Origin: Rhodobacterales bacterium
Lineage (GTDB): Bacteria; Pseudomonadota; Alphaproteobacteria; Caulobacterales; Hyphomonadaceae
Length of the DNA: 64,000 nt
Direction: 5' to 3'
Assembly: GCA_014763715.1 (NCBI GenBank)
Contig: JACXUV010000004.1
Location: 85,496 to 149,495, forward strand
Under the pieces are notes generated by a model. It saw only the letters and a program-made list of their open reading frames with translations. It had not been told where the DNA came from and did no database searches. A program made the position numbers and the translations under genes. This document shows, piece by piece, positions 1 through 9,551 of the stretch. Every line of letters starts with the position of its first letter. Position 1 is the stretch's first letter.

Positions 1-927
1 ATGGCCCGCGCGCTTCCCGACTTCGAAGTCGTTGAAGTCATGCGCCGGGGTGATCTTCACCGCGCCGGAACCCTTCTCCGGGTTCGCATACTCGTCCGCA
101 ATGATCGGCACGCGGCGGCCGACGATGGGCAGTTCCACGAACTTGCCGACAAGGTCCTTGTACCGCTCATCCTCCGGATGCACGGCAACGCCGGTATCGC
201 CCAACATCGTCTCCGGACGAGAGGTAGCAACAACGATATAATTGCGCGTCTCAGTGCCGGTGACGTTCCCCTCTTCATCCTTGATGGGATGCTCATAGGT
301 GACGCCATCTGCCAGCGGGTAGCGCAGATGCCAGTAGTGGCCGTTGACTTCGCGCTGATCGACTTCCAGGTCCGAAATCGCCGTCTGGAAATGCGGGTCC
401 CAGTTCACGAGGCGCTTGTCGCGATAGATCAGGCCCTTGTTGTAGAGATCCACAAAGACCTTGGTGACGGCCTTCGACAGGCCCTCATCCATGGTGAAAC
501 GCTCGCGGCTCCAGTCGCAGGAAGCGCCAAGACGCTTCAGCTGGTTCACGATGGCGCCGCCGGATTCTGCTTTCCATGCCCAGACGCGCTCGACAAAGGC
601 GTCACGCCCCATGGAGCGGCGATCCTGATTACCTTCAGCCGCAAGCTGGCGCTCCACGACCATCTGGGTCGCGATGCCCGCATGGTCCGTGCCCGGCTGC
701 CAGAGAACGTTCTTGCCGCGCATCCGCTCGAACCGGATCAGGATGTCCTGAAGCGTATTGTTCAGCGCGTGCCCCATGTGCAGCACGCCCGTCACGTTGG
801 GCGGCGGGATTACGATGGAATAGGCCTGCGCAGACGTGTCACCGGAGGGCTTGAAGCAGCCCTCCTTCTCCCACGCGCCATACAGGCGCGGTTCGGCTTC
901 AGCGGGGTCAAATCTTTGGTCGAGCAT
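1..927 (-). CDS. valS: Valine--tRNA ligase (ValS), 5' part only
   Basis: Class I aminoacyl-tRNA synthetase that charges tRNA-Val in the cytoplasm. Only the N-terminal 309 residues of a roughly 900-residue enzyme are present; the reading frame is open to the left edge. The start reads MLDQRFDPA, as is usual for ValS. The sequence [13 protein letters not shown] carries the HIGH-type ATP-binding signature (HMGH, about residues 50-53), and the following [10 protein letters not shown] stretch is typical of the family. The inserted editing domain begins in the visible part ([17 protein letters not shown]). The ATG at 927 lies just downstream of the popZ terminator hairpin, so the gene probably has its own promoter there. 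valS next to popZ is the order known from Caulobacter relatives. Family call very secure. Confidence 0.96.
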   Translation of the reverse strand, partial: MLDQRFDPAEAEPRLYGAWEKEGCFKPSGDTSAQAYSIVIPPPNVTGVLHMGHALNNTLQDILIRFERMRGKNVLWQPGTDHAGIATQMVVERQLAAEGNQDRRSMGRDAFVERVWAWKAESGGAIVNQLKRLGASCDWSRERFTMDEGLSKAVTKVFVDLYNKGLIYRDKRLVNWDPHFQTAISDLEVDQREVNGHYWHLRYPLADGVTYEHPIKDEEGNVTGTETRNYIVVATSRPETMLGDTGVAVHPEDERYKDLVGKFVELPIVGRRVPIIADEYANPEKGSGAVKITPAHDFNDFEVGKRAGH

Positions 928-948
928 CGTTTCGGGCGTATTCCAGAT

Positions 949-980
949 AAAAAGAAAAGGCGCGCCGGTGTCGGCGCGCC
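949..980 (-). terminator. Rho-independent terminator of popZ
   Basis: A 9-bp perfect GC stem (GGCGCGCCG / CGGCGCGCC) with a 4-nt loop is followed on the minus strand by a T-rich run (TTTTCTTTTT). It lies 29 nt after the popZ stop and 21 nt before the valS ATG, so it separates the two genes. Confidence 0.85.
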
Positions 981-1009
981 CTTCCCTATAAACAATTTGA
1001 CGGGAGAGG

Positions 1010-1690
1010 CTAGCGCGCCATGCGGGAGATGCGCTCTACCTCAGCTTCGACTTTCTCTTCAACGATCGATGCAAGGTTGGCATCCAGCCACTCCTTGATC
1101 ATCGGACGCAACAGCTCACGCACGAGGCCTTCGAGCGTGTTGTCGGTACCAAGGTCCATTTTCGAGATCAGCTTGCCGAGCGCACCAGCTGCAGCATTTG
1201 CAGTAGAATCATCGGTCAGTGCGGATTGGGCATAAGCGGGCGAGGCAGACACAGCTTTCTCCATGGGTGCAGGTGCGGGGGCCGGTTTCGGTGCAATCGG
1301 GGCCGGCGCCACAGCGACCGGCTCCGGAACAGGCACCGGCGCTGGCTTAGATTCGTATTCAGCAGAACGCGAAGCGCTGACCAGAGACTCAAAGCTCTCA
1401 ACTGGCTCCGGAGCAGCCTCTACAGGCTCTTCGGCGGAGAAATCCTCAACTTCGAACTCTTCTGTTTCCAGTTCGACCGGTTCATCCAGATCGGCTTCAT
1501 CGTCATAGGATGCTTCGCGAACGTCTTCGTCAAACATCACCTCTTCAAGGCTGACATCGTCTTCATCATTCGCGATTTCCGGCTCAGGCTCGGGCGCCTG
1601 AGCTGGGGATGCAGCATCGTCAGAGATAATTTTACGGATCGACGCGAGGATTTCCTCCATCGTCGGTTCCTTGTGTGCTTCGTTGGCCAT
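1010..1690 (-). CDS. popZ: Polar organizing protein PopZ (DUF2497 family)
   Basis: 226 residues. PopZ forms a self-assembling matrix at the cell pole that tethers the ParB-origin complex and recruits cell-cycle factors in Caulobacter and relatives. Three regions match the family: an N-terminal amphipathic helix ([18 protein letters not shown], residues 8-25) that binds clients; a long acidic, proline/alanine-rich disordered middle (about 26-150); and a C-terminal helical oligomerisation domain (about 165-226, with [18 protein letters not shown]). It lies directly upstream of valS, as in Caulobacter. Low sequence complexity in the middle makes the other frames look open, but the two ends are diagnostic. 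Confidence 0.93.
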   Translation of the reverse strand: MANEAHKEPTMEEILASIRKIISDDAASPAQAPEPEPEIANDEDDVSLEEVMFDEDVREASYDDEADLDEPVELETEEFEVEDFSAEEPVEAAPEPVESFESLVSASRSAEYESKPAPVPVPEPVAVAPAPIAPKPAPAPAPMEKAVSASPAYAQSALTDDSTANAAAGALGKLISKMDLGTDNTLEGLVRELLRPMIKEWLDANLASIVEEKVEAEVERISRMAR

Positions 1691-1773
1691 CAGAGCCCCC
1701 TGATATGCTTGCGCGTCGTCGATTCTGTTTACGATCGCTAAGGCGATTGGGTTAACAAAGACCTGACAATATT

Positions 1774-1788
1774 AACCCCTTTGGGGCT
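1774..1788 (-). terminator. Weak hairpin after tolC
   Basis: A short stem (CCCC-AAA-GGGG plus two weaker pairs) is followed on the minus strand by TTAATATT, just after the tolC stop at 1795. Stem stability is modest, so this is a tentative terminator. Confidence 0.3.
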
Positions 1789-1794
1789 GGGCGG

Positions 1795-3072
1795 CTATGG
1801 CTGTGTCAGCTGGCCGGTCGCCCGAAGCAGCTGGTGGGCCGCCACATATGCGTTGCGTTCGGCCTGAACCAGCGCAAGTCGCGCTTCGAAAAGCTGCTGT
1901 TCCTGGTTCAGGACATCCAGCGTGGTACGCACACCCACCGCCAGCTCTTCCTTGGCACCATCATAAGCGATTTCGGCAGCATCGACCTGACGCTTGGAAG
2001 CCTCGATCGCCCGCAGGGTCGCATCATATCCATACCAGGCTGAAGCAACCTGAGCCCGGATCGAGCGATCAAGCGAATCGATCTGGCGCCGCGCCTGATC
2101 CCGGCGCAGGCGGGCCGCCTTGGTCTGGCTCTTCACCAGACCACCGGTGACGATCGGGATCGAGCCCTGCACGACACCGGAAACGGAAGACTGCTGCACG
2201 TTCCGCGTTTCATATGAAGAATATGCGGTCTGTGCTGTGCCGACGAGGTTCACGGTCGGGCGCCCCTGCGCCTTTGCGGCTTCAATCGCCTCCATGGCTG
2301 CACGTTCGGAATGGCGCGCTGCAATCATGTCGGGATTGGCGTCGAGCCCTTGCATGATCGCTTGTTCCAGGGATTCCGGCAGCGGCGGCACAGGCGGTGG
2401 TGGCGCGAGGTCGCCCGGGACCAACCCGGTCAGGAAAGAATAGTTTGCAAGGCTCGTCTCAAGGGCGGCTTCAGCGCCCGCAAGCGATGCGCGGGCACCT
2501 TCGAAATTTGCATGTGCCAGCGACACGTCCGTGCGCGTGACGACACCGACTTCAAATCGATCCTCTGCTGCGCGGACCTGCTCGTTCGAGACATCGACAT
2601 TGTTCTGGCGGATCGAAACTGTCTCACGATCGCGACGCACATCCATGTAAGCCGTGATGACCTGCAGAATCAGGTCCTGCACCGCAGCATCATATTGCGC
2701 GTCCGCGGCGTTGATCCCGGCTTTTGCCTGACGGATACCCGCAGCAATGCGCCCCCCCGTATAGATCGGTTTGGTCGCCTGGACCTGCGAAGAGAATGCC
2801 CCTGAATTACCATTGCTGACACTGAAGGGAGAGTTCGTGTCGGTATACTGGTAGCCGGCCGAACCGCCGACCGAGACCGTTGTGCGCCCGCCAGAGCGTG
2901 CCTGCTCCAGAGATTCGCGGGCGATATCCGATTCGTAGCGCTGCGCTTCCAGCTGGGGATTCGACAGAATCGCCGAGGACACCGCGTCCCCCAAGGTTTC
3001 CGCCGAGGCGCCACCGGCAATCATCAGGCCGGCCAAGGCGCTGCCTGCCAGAAAACGAAACTTCAGGGTCAT
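1795..3072 (-). CDS. tolC: TolC family outer membrane efflux/secretion channel
   Basis: 425 residues, normal for TolC. A signal peptide (MTLKFRFLAGSALAGLMIAGGASA) precedes ETLGDAVSSAILSNPQLEAQRYESDIARE, the classic start of the first outer-membrane-efflux repeat. The second repeat begins around ESLEQAIMQGLDANPDMIAARHSERAAMEAI, and the C-terminal part (GVRTTLDVLNQEQQLFEARLALVQAERN) is the highly conserved coiled-coil end of the family. It would form the trimeric outer membrane exit duct for type I secretion or RND/ABC efflux. No inner-membrane partners are adjacent, so its client pumps must be encoded elsewhere. It lies downstream of the PCMT-family gene with a 116-nt gap and probably shares its orientation-specific regulation. 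Confidence 0.9.
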   Translation of the reverse strand: MTLKFRFLAGSALAGLMIAGGASAETLGDAVSSAILSNPQLEAQRYESDIARESLEQARSGGRTTVSVGGSAGYQYTDTNSPFSVSNGNSGAFSSQVQATKPIYTGGRIAAGIRQAKAGINAADAQYDAAVQDLILQVITAYMDVRRDRETVSIRQNNVDVSNEQVRAAEDRFEVGVVTRTDVSLAHANFEGARASLAGAEAALETSLANYSFLTGLVPGDLAPPPPVPPLPESLEQAIMQGLDANPDMIAARHSERAAMEAIEAAKAQGRPTVNLVGTAQTAYSSYETRNVQQSSVSGVVQGSIPIVTGGLVKSQTKAARLRRDQARRQIDSLDRSIRAQVASAWYGYDATLRAIEASKRQVDAAEIAYDGAKEELAVGVRTTLDVLNQEQQLFEARLALVQAERNAYVAAHQLLRATGQLTQP

Positions 3073-3188
3073 GGGGGGCTCCTCAGATGCCGTAATTCAA
3101 ATTACACGCCCTTATACAGGCCTGGCAGCGACAGAGAACAGCGTTCACTTTTCCGGGGAGTTAACGCTTACGCAGCGTGCCCGAAAAA

Positions 3189-3842
3189 TCAGAAGACAAA
3201 TGCCTTCTTGCGGTCGAACTGTGCAAATTTCGGCGGGAACGCATCGAATGCATAGCGCGCAGAGGCTGTATCGCCCGCCCGGGTGAAGACCCGGCCGCGG
3301 CCAACGCCATCCTGATCAAGCTGCACCAGGGCAAGACGCCCGCCTTCGGCAAGCTGCGCAGTCCACGCTTCCGGCACTGTTTCGACCATGCCGCACACAT
3401 AGATCACATCGAAAGGCCCCTGATCCGGCAAGCCGTCTTCCAGTTTCCCTTCGACGGCCACTGCGCGATCAAAACCCAGCGAAGCAAAACGCTCGGACAT
3501 GGCGTCTACAAGCTCAGCTTGCTCTTCCAGCGCAATAACCGTTTCCGCCATATGGCTGATCAGAGCCGTTTCATAGCCAGCGCCTGCCCCGATAACGAGA
3601 ACGATATCTGTCGGCTTGATTTCAGCAGCCTTCAGCAGTTTCGCCATGTCGCGCGGGGTCCACAGGGCCCGCCCTTCCGAGGTCTCGATCTCAAGTTCCG
3701 AATAAGCGACCGGCTTGCGGGTCGCGGGAACGAAGGCGTCGCGCGGGGTTTTCAGGAAAGCGTGGACGATTTCAGGGTCCGACACATCATTCGGACGGAT
3801 CTGGCTGTCGACCATGATTTCACGGGCAGCTTCGAAGTTCAT
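3189..3842 (-). CDS. Protein-L-isoaspartate O-methyltransferase family protein
   Basis: 217 residues. The family uses S-adenosylmethionine to methylate isoaspartyl residues and start their repair. The N-terminus (ARRIMVDSQIRPNDV-like: AAREIMVDSQIRPNDVSDP) is typical of the alphaproteobacterial branch located next to tolC. SAM-binding motif I is VLVIGAGAGYETAL (about residues 81-94), and YVCGMVETVP follows as the later core strand. The usual PCMT catalytic segment seems altered (EGRALWTPRDMAKLL in place of the GQTIS-P motif), so true isoaspartate repair activity is uncertain. Its position upstream of tolC is conserved in related genomes. Confidence 0.85.
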   Translation of the reverse strand: MNFEAAREIMVDSQIRPNDVSDPEIVHAFLKTPRDAFVPATRKPVAYSELEIETSEGRALWTPRDMAKLLKAAEIKPTDIVLVIGAGAGYETALISHMAETVIALEEQAELVDAMSERFASLGFDRAVAVEGKLEDGLPDQGPFDVIYVCGMVETVPEAWTAQLAEGGRLALVQLDQDGVGRGRVFTRAGDTASARYAFDAFPPKFAQFDRKKAFVF

Positions 3843-3948
3843 GGGCTCTCGCCTTTCGGGGTGCGTATGTTCCTCTTGTGGAGCCCTTTAACATGCAGCT
3901 TCATACATGCAATCGGCGATAAACGCGCATCGGCCTGAAATCGGCAGA

Positions 3949-3977
3949 TTGCACGCGAGGCGGAAGGTTGCTAGGAG
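3949..3977 (+). promoter_or_regulatory. Probable promoter of tRNA-Cys
   Basis: TTGCACG (3949-3955), a 14-nt spacer and GCTAGGAG (3970-3977) match the Caulobacter housekeeping pattern (TTGACGS-N10-14-GCTANAWC) closely. The predicted transcription start falls about 8 nt before the tRNA. Confidence 0.55.
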
Positions 3978-3992
3978 GCCTGCTTCCGGCAT

Positions 3993-4066
3993 GGCCCTGT
4001 GGCGGAGTGGTGACGCAGCGGATTGCAAATCCGTGTACGCCGGTTCGATTCCGGCCGGGGCCTCCA
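3993..4066 (+). tRNA. tRNA-Cys (GCA)
   Basis: A 74-nt cloverleaf. The acceptor stem GGCCCTG pairs with CGGGGCC (4056-4062, one G-T pair), and the discriminator base is T (4063), as expected for tRNA-Cys. The CCA end is encoded. The T-arm reads GGTTCGATTCC, and the anticodon GCA lies at 4025-4027 in loop ATTGCAAAT. Confidence 0.97.
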
Positions 4067-4257
4067 GACCTTCCCAACAGTCAGAATATTCGAGGAATCA
4101 CGCTTTTTTTGCGTGAGCCTTCGCCATTTCAGTGCCTTCATGAGAAGATTGACGCGAAATCGCGAGTTTCCGGCATCCCGTTCAGAAGATGTTAACCATT
4201 TCAACAGATCGTTAACCCTGTCTTCTCTTGGAGACACCCACCATCACCCAACGCCTC

Positions 4258-4288
4258 GGCGGGAGAGATAATCTCCCGCCCTTTTTTT
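4258..4288 (+). terminator. Strong rho-independent terminator
   Basis: A perfect 9-bp stem GGCGGGAGA / TCTCCCGCC with loop GATAA is followed by a C and seven T residues. It is oriented to stop transcription coming from the tRNA-Cys side. Confidence 0.85.
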
Positions 4289-4343
4289 GTGCTTTTTTCT
4301 GCTGCCTTCTGAAAGAATTATGCTGTTCGCAGCATCAGAGGGC

Positions 4344-4371
4344 TTGAACCGGTGGAGCGGTCTGGTAATAG
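4344..4371 (+). promoter_or_regulatory. Probable promoter of tRNA-Asn
   Basis: TTGAAC (4344-4349), a 16-bp spacer and TAATAG (4366-4371). Read in the Caulobacter style, the downstream box is GGTAATAG after 13 nt. The start point would lie about 9 nt before the tRNA. Confidence 0.5.
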
Positions 4372-4386
4372 CCCCTCTCCGGCTGT

Positions 4387-4462
4387 TCCGCGATAGCTCA
4401 GTTGGTAGAGCAGGCGACTGTTAATCGCCCGGTCGTAGGTTCGAGTCCTACTCGCGGAGCCA
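4387..4462 (+). tRNA. tRNA-Asn (GTT)
   Basis: A 76-nt cloverleaf. The acceptor stem TCCGCGA pairs with TCGCGGA, the discriminator is G and CCA is encoded. The D-arm is TAGCTCAGTTGGTAGAGC, the anticodon GTT lies at 4420-4422 in CTGTTAA, and the T-arm is GTAGGTTCGAGTCCTAC. Confidence 0.97.
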
Positions 4463-4584
4463 CCTCTTCCCCAACACCGTATCCACCACTTTCCGGCGCC
4501 CAGGCACCGTGAAAAACACGATGTAAACACCATGTATAACGGGCACCCGGGACACCATATCCGGGCCCGATGCGCCCCGCGGGA

Positions 4585-5442
4585 CTACTTCCACCAGGGA
4601 TACCCTTCCGGCATGTCCGCTGAGACCTTGCCGGGAAATGACGGCGGGCGCTTTTCGAGAAATGCGGTGACTCCCTCCTTCACATCCGGAGACGCGCCAA
4701 GGCTGAGCGCAAACTTGCCGTCGACCTTCAATAGGTCAAATGGATCTGCCGCCGGGCCGAATCGCCAGAGCAGCTGACGCACGAGGGCCACCGAGACCGG
4801 TGCTGTGTTCTGTGCGATCTCGGTGACGATCCGCTTGGCAGCGGGCAAAAGTTCCTCCGGCGGGTAAATCTCGCTGATCAGGCCGCCTTCAAGCGCTTCC
4901 TGAGCCTCGAAAACCCTGCCGGTCATGCACCAGCGTAGCGCCTGTGGTAGGCCGACAAGTTGCGGAAGAAACCAGGCACTACCCGCCTCAGGCGGCAGAC
5001 CGCGTTGGGCGAAGACAAAACCGAACTTCGCCTTCTCGGATGCAATCTTGAAATCTGTCGGCAGCATCATCGTTATACCGACACCAACTGCAGCGCCGTT
5101 AAACGCCGCGATCAACGGTTTCTGGCAGGCATACATAGCGCCGATGAAGCCGGCCCCGTCTCGGTCCTTGCCGGGCTCTGCCGTTCCGAAATTCTTGGCC
5201 CCCGATCCCCTCTTCGTGTCGAAGGCATCTGCACCATCGGAAATGTCGGCGCCCGCGCAGAAATGCCGGCCCGCGCCCGTGATGATGATGCCGCGTATGT
5301 CATCATCTGCGTCACAGGCGCGGATTGCATCGGCGAGTTCCCGGCCAAGCTGGTTCGTGAATGCGTTCAGCTTTTCCGGGCGGTTGAGGGTGATGATGGC
5401 CGCAGGGCCATCCTTTTCAAGATGCACCTGCTCGTAAGCCAT
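4585..5442 (-). CDS. Enoyl-CoA hydratase/isomerase family protein
   Basis: 285 residues. Crotonase-fold enzymes act on the double bond or carbonyl of acyl-CoA thioesters, usually hydrating enoyl-CoA in fatty-acid or amino-acid breakdown. The N-terminus AAIITLNRPEKLNAFT and the oxyanion-hole segment FCAGADIS (about residues 61-68) are characteristic. A second oxyanion segment, AAVGVGITMMLPTDFKIAS, follows. The insert after the first loop (about residues 68-95) is longer than in the short hydratases. The position of the usual catalytic glutamate is occupied by PPEAGSAW. It is the last gene of the minus-strand group and lies 15 nt after the nitronate monooxygenase gene, so they are probably co-transcribed. 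Substrate cannot be read from the sequence. Confidence 0.88.
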   Translation of the reverse strand: MAYEQVHLEKDGPAAIITLNRPEKLNAFTNQLGRELADAIRACDADDDIRGIIITGAGRHFCAGADISDGADAFDTKRGSGAKNFGTAEPGKDRDGAGFIGAMYACQKPLIAAFNGAAVGVGITMMLPTDFKIASEKAKFGFVFAQRGLPPEAGSAWFLPQLVGLPQALRWCMTGRVFEAQEALEGGLISEIYPPEELLPAAKRIVTEIAQNTAPVSVALVRQLLWRFGPAADPFDLLKVDGKFALSLGASPDVKEGVTAFLEKRPPSFPGKVSADMPEGYPWWK

Positions 5443-5457
5443 ATGACCCTCCCCGGT

Positions 5458-6474
<1,017 letters not shown>

Positions 6475-7389
6475 TCAGGCGTTCTGTAGTTTTTCCGCGT
6501 CCCTGGCCTCAAGAAGACGCGCTTGTTCAGCTGCACTCTTCCAAAGGAAAGACCGCGGCAGGCCGAGGCGTTCACAGGCATGCGCTGCTGGCGACGACGG
6601 ATCTGGAACACGGTCAGCGGTCTTTGCCATCAGCTTGACCGTCATCTCGCCTTTCCAGTGCAGGTCGTAGTCCCGGCCGAGTTCCAGCCGTTCACGTACA
6701 ACTGACGGCAGGATCGCCACAGCCGCGTGTACGAGGGCGCTCTGCAGCCCTTTCGGAACACCAGGCGCCGCGCGGCCGGAAGACATGATGTCCAGGAATT
6801 CGGTATTGATCGGATGCGGCTCAAAGCGCGGCAGCAGGGCTTGCAGCATCGCACCGAAGTCTTCCAGCGAACGGATCGGGTTCTGAACCCCGTAAAGCCG
6901 CGCAACTGGCACGCCCTCCTCGAAGAAGCGTTTCTTGTCGGCATCGGATACCGGCGCCACAAAGCGATCATAGGCCGTCAGGAAACCGAAGCTGGCCGTC
7001 GCGCTGACCCAGTCCAGCAGTTCGACGTCGAGAGCCTTGTAATGCTCGCCAGACGGAGTCTCGCCTTCGACGCGGGCATGCATGTTGGTGACACCCTGGA
7101 TGACACGCCGCGCAGCAGACTGAGGGCCATAGACGCCGACCATGGCCGCCATGCCTGTACGCTTCGACCGGCCTATCGGGTCTGTCTTGAATACGGAGTG
7201 ATCCCACACGCCGGACCGGATCCGGGCATCGGCAAATTCAAGGAGAACCGCCGCGATACCCCCAATCGCAAGCGCAACCGGGTTCTTGAAGATCCGCCAC
7301 GATACGGAGTCCGGCCCGGCAAAAGCCGGCTCACCGGGCGGGTTCAGGAAATCCACCTTCCAGCCAAGATAGGATTTGATCTCCTGCAC
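6475..7389 (-). CDS. Oxygenase MpaB family protein (DUF2236)
   Basis: 304 residues. This family is related to the haem-containing latex-clearing protein and to the fungal oxygenase MpaB; bacterial members are mostly uncharacterised. The matching parts are VSWRIFKNPVALAIGGIAAVLLEFADARIRSGVWDHS near the N-terminus (His about 64), RVIQGVTNMHARV (His about 104), and DWVSATASFGFLTAYDRFV. Conserved histidines in these positions are haem ligand candidates in the family. The start is a GTG with GGAG 8 nt upstream. It is followed after 39 nt by the nitronate monooxygenase gene. No signal peptide is obvious. Confidence 0.83.
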   Translation of the reverse strand: MQEIKSYLGWKVDFLNPPGEPAFAGPDSVSWRIFKNPVALAIGGIAAVLLEFADARIRSGVWDHSVFKTDPIGRSKRTGMAAMVGVYGPQSAARRVIQGVTNMHARVEGETPSGEHYKALDVELLDWVSATASFGFLTAYDRFVAPVSDADKKRFFEEGVPVARLYGVQNPIRSLEDFGAMLQALLPRFEPHPINTEFLDIMSSGRAAPGVPKGLQSALVHAAVAILPSVVRERLELGRDYDLHWKGEMTVKLMAKTADRVPDPSSPAAHACERLGLPRSFLWKSAAEQARLLEARDAEKLQNA

Positions 7390-7458
7390 GGGCTGCTCCG
7401 CTTGACGTTTGCGCGAGCGTAACCCAGCCGTGCCCGCCCAGAAAGGCCGTCCCCGGCG

Positions 7459-8058
7459 TCAAGCAAAAGCGCCGCTGATCCGCGTCCACAGACGGAACAA
7501 CAGCCAGCAAGCGGCAGCTAGCCCCAGCGCCGCAAGGAGGATCACGAACCCATCCCGCGCCGTCAGGCCCAGACCGAAGAGAAACACCGTCAGCCCTGGC
7601 AGGACGGGACCAAAGGGAACGAGCCCCAATGGAATGGTCAACACGGCCGCCGCGATACAGATCAGCGCCACGAATGGTGCGAACAGCGGCGAGGTCAGAA
7701 TTGGGAGTCGAGGCTTCAGGAACCTGTCCACCTGGCAGACATACGGGTCTGCCAGCTTGATGCCCTGTAGCAGGGCCTCACGCGGAAACTCGATTTTCAG
7801 GAAACGTGACGGAATCCAGGGGAATGACCGCCCGATGAGGATCTGCCCGGCAATCAACAGGGTAATAATGGCCACAAGCCAGGTCGCGCCGGGAATGATC
7901 GTGAGCGGGCTAAGCGCCAGAAAGCCAAGCAGCAACAGGATAGGCCCGTAAGCGCGCCGCCCCACTGCGTTCAACATGGCCCGAACGGTAACCGTGTCGC
8001 CTTCTGTATTGGCCTCCAGACTGTGCAGCAGCGAGGACAGATTATGAACGCTGGACAT
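7459..8058 (-). CDS. Exopolysaccharide synthesis protein ExoD family membrane protein
   Basis: 199 residues. ExoD of Rhizobium affects exopolysaccharide production and alkaline tolerance; the biochemical role of the family is unknown. After a short cytoplasmic N-terminus (SSLLHSLEANTEGDTVTVRAMLNAVGRRAYGPILLLLGFLALSP-like) there are four to five hydrophobic segments. These include LLLLGFLALSPLTIIPGATW, VALICIAAAVLTIPLGLVPF and VILLAALGLAAACWLLF. The segment RFLKPRLPIL is also typical of the family. I chose the ATG at 8058 because GGGAG lies 7-9 nt upstream; the frame is open 9 codons further. Confidence 0.82.
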   Translation of the reverse strand: MSSVHNLSSLLHSLEANTEGDTVTVRAMLNAVGRRAYGPILLLLGFLALSPLTIIPGATWLVAIITLLIAGQILIGRSFPWIPSRFLKIEFPREALLQGIKLADPYVCQVDRFLKPRLPILTSPLFAPFVALICIAAAVLTIPLGLVPFGPVLPGLTVFLFGLGLTARDGFVILLAALGLAAACWLLFRLWTRISGAFA

Positions 8059-8105
8059 GCGGCACTCCCGGTGATTTCGCAGCAATCAACTCTCGGAAAG
8101 AACGC

Positions 8106-9476
8106 TCAACATTCGATTACGTTCACGGCAAGGCCGCCCTGACTCGTTTCCTTGTATTTGGACGACATGTCCATGCCGGTCTGCCGCATCGTCTCGATAA
8201 CCTGATCGAGTGTGACATGGGTTCTTTCGGCAGAGTGGAGCGCCAGACGTGCCGCATTGGCCGCTTTTACCGCCCCGATGGCATTGCGTTCGATACACGG
8301 GATCTGAACCAGTCCGCCAACCGGGTCGCATGTCAGGCCGAGATTGTGCTCCATGCCGATCTCGGCCGCATTGCACACCTGCTGCGGGTTTGCCCCCCAG
8401 ACTGCCGCGAGCCCTGCCGCCGCCATGGAGCAGGCAACGCCCACCTCCCCTTGGCATCCCATTTCAGCGCCAGAGATCGAGGCCCGTTGCTTGTAGAGAA
8501 GGCCGATGCCCCCGGCCGTCAGCAGGAAGCGGCGCAACCGTTCGGTCTTGTCTTCCGCATCGGCGCAGTAATGGCGGATCACAGCCGGGATAATACCGGC
8601 CGCACCATTGGTCGGCGCGGTGACCACCTGCCCGCCACTCGCATTCTCTTCATTCACGGCCATGGCATAGACGTTCAACCAGTCGAACAATTGCTCACGC
8701 TCATTCGATTGCGGAGCTTCCTGCAGTTTCTTCCACAGGCCTGGCGCACGGCGGCGCACCTTCAGCCCGCCCGGCAAAGTGCCTTCACGCGCCAGTCCGC
8801 GGGCCACGCAGGCAAGCATGACTTCTGCGATCCGGTCCAGCGCCGCTTCCGTGTCTGTACGCGGGCGCATGGCATCTTCATTGGCGAGGATGATCTCATC
8901 GATGCTTGCACCCTGCGCTGCACTAAGGGCCAGCAACTCTTCAGCCGATCCGAACGGGTGCGGCACCGACGGGCCGACCGGCAGGATATCATCCTCGACC
9001 GGACGCTGGAGCTGGCGCTCCGTTGCGATGAAGCCGCCCCCGGTGGAGTACCAGGTTTCATCTGCCAGCACGCCTCCATCCGCACCGAAGGCCCGCAGAC
9101 GCATACCGTTTGGGTGTAATGCTGGCAGAACATCATAAGCGAAAACGATATCTGCCGCCGGGTCGAACGGAATACGCCGGCCATCCGGCAAGGAGAGCTC
9201 TCGCGAATCTTCCAGAGACGCGACATCCCTGTCCGCGGTATCCGGGTCGAGTGTCTCAGGTTCCAGTCCCAGCAGGCCGAGCATGACAGCCTTGGGCGTT
9301 GCGTGCCCTGCCCCGGTCAACGCCAGTGAGCCCTGCAACTCGACCTCTATCCGGGCGACCGCTTGAACGGCATCGCCAAGATTTGCCAGGAACCGGTTCG
9401 CGATCCGGATAGGCCCAACCGTGTGAGAACTGGAAGGGCCTATTCCGACGCGGAAAAGATCAAGAATGGAAAGCAT
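8106..9476 (-). CDS. sdaA: L-serine ammonia-lyase (L-serine dehydratase), iron-sulfur type
   Basis: 456 residues, the usual length of the single-chain bacterial enzyme. It deaminates L-serine to pyruvate and ammonia using a [4Fe-4S] cluster. The N-terminal beta domain starts [22 protein letters not shown], with the SSSHT substrate-loop motif at residues 15-19. The alpha domain carries the cluster cysteines in [15 protein letters not shown] and PCIERN. The protein ends ...VIEC: a C-terminal cysteine is known in the Legionella enzyme to fold back into the active site. Same strand as its neighbours, with 47-75 nt gaps, so a shared operon is possible but not required. Confidence 0.95.
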   Translation of the reverse strand: MLSILDLFRVGIGPSSSHTVGPIRIANRFLANLGDAVQAVARIEVELQGSLALTGAGHATPKAVMLGLLGLEPETLDPDTADRDVASLEDSRELSLPDGRRIPFDPAADIVFAYDVLPALHPNGMRLRAFGADGGVLADETWYSTGGGFIATERQLQRPVEDDILPVGPSVPHPFGSAEELLALSAAQGASIDEIILANEDAMRPRTDTEAALDRIAEVMLACVARGLAREGTLPGGLKVRRRAPGLWKKLQEAPQSNEREQLFDWLNVYAMAVNEENASGGQVVTAPTNGAAGIIPAVIRHYCADAEDKTERLRRFLLTAGGIGLLYKQRASISGAEMGCQGEVGVACSMAAAGLAAVWGANPQQVCNAAEIGMEHNLGLTCDPVGGLVQIPCIERNAIGAVKAANAARLALHSAERTHVTLDQVIETMRQTGMDMSSKYKETSQGGLAVNVIEC

Positions 9477-9551
9477 TGTTCGACAGACATGAGTTTGCGG
9501 GCTGACCTTCCTGCCCTGACATCACTTCCAGGGCAAGAATAGCCGACAAGC

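Larger units (their letters stand above)
4067..4386. other. Intergenic region between two tRNA genes
   Basis: No convincing coding region. Three elements are visible. First, a small hairpin with a T7 loop (CACGC-T7-GCGTG, about 4098-4114). Second, a direct repeat of GTTAACC at 4191 and 4211, spaced 20 bp apart. Third, a strong intrinsic terminator at 4258-4288. The terminator is almost 200 nt past tRNA-Cys, so it may end a longer tRNA transcript or an unrecognised small RNA. Confidence 0.4.

Noticed and set aside
1..1098. 365-codon open frame on the plus strand over valS
   Set aside because: It is antisense to the recognisable valS gene and has no family match; high GC keeps the opposite frame open.
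4191..4217. GTTAACC direct repeat as a CtrA binding site
   Set aside because: CtrA sites have TTAA-N7-TTAA spacing; here the two TTAA units are 16 nt apart.
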